Shown piece by piece: positions 61,139 to 64,000 of a DNA stretch of 64,000 nt. This stretch comes from Achromobacter pulmonis (GTDB lineage Bacteria; Pseudomonadota; Gammaproteobacteria; Burkholderiales; Burkholderiaceae_B). The stretch is taken from positions 426,637 to 490,636 of the forward strand of contig NZ_POQS01000006.1 in the NCBI RefSeq assembly GCF_002885955.2, read 5' to 3'. The notes beneath the pieces are model-generated. The model saw only the letters and a list, made by a program, of their open reading frames with translations. It made no database searches and was not told where the DNA came from. How positions within the stretch are numbered: position 1 is the stretch's first letter; each line of letters starts with the position of its first letter. A program made the translations under genes and the position numbers.

Positions 61139-61857
61139 ATTCATCAGCCCCAAAAATAGGCTTTGATCGGTTCATTCAGCTTGATTGGGCGGCTGCGGCA
61201 CTGAATATACGTGCAGACGTGGCTGGGCTAGATGATCTGAATGCACTGCTCGATGCAGCCGAGCTTGGCGTGGAAGCCAAGAAGAAAACGCGCACCGTGC
61301 TGAATCGGCTGTGGCTGGAGCCGCGCGCCGAACTGGTCGATTACGCCGATCGCGGCGTGGCCATCCACAAGACGCAGCCGGACATTCCCGTCTCAGCACT
61401 GTGCTGGGGCATGTCCGTGGCGACGTACCCGTTCTTTGGCAAGGTGGCCGAGCTGGTGGGCCGCCTGTCCGCCATCCAGGGCGACTGCGCCGCCGCCGAA
61501 GTGCATCGGCGCATGAGTGAAACCTATGGGGAACGCGAAGGCACTCGGCGCATGACCAACATGGTAATTCAGAGCCAGGCGAGCTGGGGCGCCGTGGAAC
61601 GGGTCGAGAAAGGCAAGCGGGTCATTCGCCTGCCACAGACGAGCATCGACAACGATGCGCTTACGGCTTGGCTGATCGAAGCTGCCGTGCGCTACGCTGG
61701 CAAGCCGGTTTCAGTGACCAGTCTGCAGTCGCTGCCCGTGCTGTTCCCGTTCAGCTTGACGCGGCCTTTGGCTTATTTGGTGGCGAACAGCCCGAGCCTC
61801 ACCCTCCGGTCGGAAGGACCGAGTAACCAGTTTGTCGCGTTGCGAGGCACGATTTGA
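61135..61857 (+). CDS. brxA: BREX-3 BrxA-like protein
   Basis: A 240-residue soluble protein following pglZ with a 4-bp overlap. Segments are RFIQLDWAAAALNIRADVAGLDDLNALLDAAELG, TVLNRLWLEPRAELVDYADRGV and a C-terminal LYPFSLTRPLAYL-like end (LFPFSLTRPLAYLVANSP). The position after pglZ is that of BrxA in BREX type 3, but the sequence is not close to classical DUF1819 so far as I can judge; I call it BrxA mainly by synteny. Confidence 0.7.
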   Translation: MNSSAPKIGFDRFIQLDWAAAALNIRADVAGLDDLNALLDAAELGVEAKKKTRTVLNRLWLEPRAELVDYADRGVAIHKTQPDIPVSALCWGMSVATYPFFGKVAELVGRLSAIQGDCAAAEVHRRMSETYGEREGTRRMTNMVIQSQASWGAVERVEKGKRVIRLPQTSIDNDALTAWLIEAAVRYAGKPVSVTSLQSLPVLFPFSLTRPLAYLVANSPSLTLRSEGPSNQFVALRGTI

Positions 61858-61924
61858 TGTGAGCGGCTTGCAGCTGAGACTCTGCGTGCCAGACCACGCG
61901 ATGAAGACGGGCACATGAAAGAAC

Positions 61925-62938
61925 ATGGACAGAATCGAAATCGACACTTGGGCAAGCATCAGCGCGGAAAGTTGGAGCTCCCTCCTTCTGGGCAACGGCG
62001 CCAGCATCGCCATCCACAAGGAGTTTGCATATCCAACACTTCACAGCGTTGCCGACGCAAAAGGGTTGCTCGCAACCACTGCGCCAATATTCGCCAAGCT
62101 CGGGACGACTGACTTTGAGCATGTGTTGCTCGCATGCTGGTATGCGGAGCACGTCAACGCCGCCCTGGGATCACCGTCTGCCGACATCTCTGCGGCTTAT
62201 GCGGAAGTGCGCACGGCATTGGTCGAAGCTGTGCACAGTGTGCATCCGATACATGCCGATGTCGCCGCCGACCTACAACGGATGGGTGCGTTTGCCAGCG
62301 TTTTTCCGACCGTCGTTAGCCTGAACTACGATCTCACCCTGTACTGGGCCATGCTGCTGTTCAATGCGGCAAATGGCAGCTGGTTCAAGGATGCGTTCCA
62401 CGGCGGCGAGTTCCAGACAGACTGGGAATATCTGCGGCGGCCCTATGGGCCTGCTGGAGGAGCAACATTGGTTTTCTATCCTCACGGCAGTCTTGCGGTT
62501 GCGCGTAACTACCTTGGTGATGAGACAAAGCTCGCAGTTGGGGCAGGATCTGCAGGTGACTTGCTTGACACGATCACCCGCAGGTGGGCGTCCGGGCACT
62601 ATGTGCCGGTGTTCGTTAGCGAGGGAACCAGTCAGCAGAAGGTCGCTGCGATCCGCCGGAGTCACTATCTGACGAATGTGTATGAGGAGGTGCTGCCGGC
62701 GCTCGGGGAGGGTCTGGTCGTCTATGGCTGGAGCTTTGACGAACGAGACCAACATGTGCTTGATGCCATCGCGGCGAATAAGCCAAAGCGAATGGCCGTC
62801 TCGGTTTTCACTGGTCAGCCAGATGGAGATCAGCAAGCGTTCTGCCACCAAGTTCTGAAGGCTGCTGGCCGATCCTTGCCTGCCACAGATGTGACGTTCT
62901 TCGATTCGCGAAGCCCAGGTTGCTGGAACAATCCATGA
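61925..62938 (+). CDS. SIR2-like protein of the DUF4917 family
   Basis: A 337-residue protein. SIR2-fold features: SLLLGNGASIAIHKEF (nucleotide loop, about residue 19-34), TVVSLNYDLTLYWA (about 138), LVFYPHGSLAV (about 181) and GLVVYGWSFDERDQHVLDAI (about 262). This pattern fits DUF4917, a group of stand-alone SIR2-like proteins often found in defence islands. It is 67 bp after brxA, so likely in the same transcript but not overlapping. It could be an NAD-consuming effector. Confidence 0.8.
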   Translation: MDRIEIDTWASISAESWSSLLLGNGASIAIHKEFAYPTLHSVADAKGLLATTAPIFAKLGTTDFEHVLLACWYAEHVNAALGSPSADISAAYAEVRTALVEAVHSVHPIHADVAADLQRMGAFASVFPTVVSLNYDLTLYWAMLLFNAANGSWFKDAFHGGEFQTDWEYLRRPYGPAGGATLVFYPHGSLAVARNYLGDETKLAVGAGSAGDLLDTITRRWASGHYVPVFVSEGTSQQKVAAIRRSHYLTNVYEEVLPALGEGLVVYGWSFDERDQHVLDAIAANKPKRMAVSVFTGQPDGDQQAFCHQVLKAAGRSLPATDVTFFDSRSPGCWNNP

Positions 62939-63035
62939 CCTGCTTAGCGATGAGCCTCAGCCGAGCGAATCTCGCGCAGGGGCCGGTGTGCAGATGGCGG
63001 CAGCCACGAGCAATTGCACAGGAAGTTCGCGTAAA

Positions 63036-64000
63036 TTATGCCAGCTTCAAGAATGGGTTATTTGCAGGCGCATCACTGAATATCGAGCTGGGTTCGAGAA
63101 GCAGGTAGCCATGTAGCTTCCGTGATTTTCTGGGGCCAGTGACTTCGCATGTCCAGATGTTCAACCCGCTGGATTGCTTGCGATGCAATTGCAGCCGCTC
63201 GAAGCGCTTCTGCACCCACTGCCAATCCTGCAGGCTCTCCTGCCTGGCCAGTTTGCCTACCTGCGGATGTTCCTGCGCATAGCGCTGAAATACGCCCGGG
63301 CTGACCAGGTAGGCGGTGTCGCTCACGGTATGCACTAGCGCTTTCGCATCGTTGATGATGAGTCGCCGCGTGGCGATGCCCTGTTTCAGCCACGCCATGA
63401 AGTGCTCGCCGGATGGCTGTGCCGTCGAGGACGTGAAGGCCGGCCGCGAAGGCGCAGCGGCGGCCAAGGTCGGTAGGGGCGTATCGGAAAGAACGATGGG
63501 TGTTTCGTCCGGGGCGGTTTCCACATCTTGATCGGTGGTTGGCGAATTTCCCGTTCCCGCCATCGCCAGTATGTCCTCCATGACGTCGGGGCTGGCCGGG
63601 GCCTTGGATGGAGGGGCCGATGCGATGCCACTACCTTCCGCTGGCGGAGCGTTTTGGTTCTCCAAAGCGGACGTCGCGCCGTCCGCAGAAAGGATGGCCG
63701 CTACCTCGGCATCTTCACCTGCGGGGGGCGTGTCGATCGTCACCGTCCCGGCAAAGAGCACCGGTCGCTCACCAGATTCCCAGATCAGCGCGGGTGCCAG
63801 CCGTAGCAACGTAAACGAGTGGATCCAGCCGGTGGAACTGGTCACGGTAGCACGCCAGATCGCCTTGCCGTCTGCTGTGGGCTGCAACATGCCGTGATCC
63901 TGCAGCACGTTGAACACGGCGGTGTTGTTCGCAGGAATACCGTCAATGCCCTGGGATAGCAGATGCGCCCGAAGCTTGTCCGAGACCGTCTTGCTGACCA
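63036..64000 (-). CDS. ICE relaxase TraI/MobH, C-terminal part (N-terminus off the right edge)
   Basis: The frame is open to base 64000 and ends at 63036, giving about 320 residues. It has the C-terminal helicase-like/relaxase accessory domain of ICE relaxases (GIPANNTAVFNVLQDHGMLQPTADGKAIWRATV), an Ala/Pro/Asp-rich linker (about 63,450-63,750) and a terminal domain (EHFMAWLKQGIATRRLIINDAKALVHTV; SSGLNIWTCEVTGPRKSRKLHGYLLL). I recognise this arrangement from PFL_4751-type relaxases. It is convergent with the BREX operon. It is the best evidence that the island is conjugative. Confidence 0.82.
   Translation of the reverse strand, partial: VSKTVSDKLRAHLLSQGIDGIPANNTAVFNVLQDHGMLQPTADGKAIWRATVTSSTGWIHSFTLLRLAPALIWESGERPVLFAGTVTIDTPPAGEDAEVAAILSADGATSALENQNAPPAEGSGIASAPPSKAPASPDVMEDILAMAGTGNSPTTDQDVETAPDETPIVLSDTPLPTLAAAAPSRPAFTSSTAQPSGEHFMAWLKQGIATRRLIINDAKALVHTVSDTAYLVSPGVFQRYAQEHPQVGKLARQESLQDWQWVQKRFERLQLHRKQSSGLNIWTCEVTGPRKSRKLHGYLLLEPSSIFSDAPANNPFLKLA

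Larger units (their letters stand above)
32654..64000. mobile_element. Defence island, probably part of an integrative conjugative element
   Basis: From the LysR-half/XRE pair to the right edge the genes are regulators, defence genes and, at the end, an ICE-type relaxase. There is no core metabolism. The relaxase C-terminus matches TraI/MobH proteins of PFL_4751-type ICEs. No integrase or att repeats are within the window, so left and right limits are estimates. Cargo includes an IetAS-like pair and a BREX-3 locus with an inserted SIR2-HerA cassette. Confidence 0.6.

Overview
The window is high-GC betaproteobacterial DNA, most likely Bordetella or a close Alcaligenaceae relative such as Achromobacter. 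The evidence is the OmpA sequence, a GyrA with Gln at position 83, and a tmRNA whose tag reads ANDERFALAA. There are three blocks.

(1) Core chromosome, 1-6.7 kb: 3' truncated gyrA, ompA, ubiG-gph, an MFS exporter and ssrA (tmRNA).

(2) A lambda/HK97-like siphoprophage, about 6.7-32.5 kb. Late genes run on the minus strand: terS, terL, portal, ClpP-type protease, HK97 capsid, connector genes, tail tube, G/GT chaperones with a -1 slippery site, tape measure, M, L, K, I, J, then holin, endolysin and Rz/Rz1. A yedK-type gene sits near the tmRNA. HNH, Dam and an initiator-like tRNA(CAU) lie upstream of the terminase. No integrase, repressor, replication or antiterminator genes are visible. Half of the phage is therefore missing, or lies beyond the next block.

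(3) A defence-rich island, about 32.6-64 kb, ending at the right edge in the C-terminus of an ICE-type TraI/MobH relaxase, so it is probably part of an integrative conjugative element. It carries an IetAS-like pair (AAA ATPase and subtilisin) with its own XRE regulator, and then a large plus-strand BREX type 3 operon: WYL regulator, brxF, brxC, [SIR2, HerA, two unrecognised genes], pglX, [small wHTH-like ORF, DUF1016 nuclease], brxHII, pglZ, brxA, and a second SIR2-like (DUF4917) gene.

The most notable points are these. A four-gene SIR2-HerA cassette is nested, with overlapping or abutting stops and starts, between brxC and pglX. The pglX methyltransferase is interrupted by two independent IS insertions (IS5 family, and IS3 family of the IS407 type). 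Both keep clean 4-bp target duplications, and removing them restores a continuous 946-codon frame. BREX modification is therefore probably off in this strain, while the embedded SIR2-HerA cassette and IetAS look intact.
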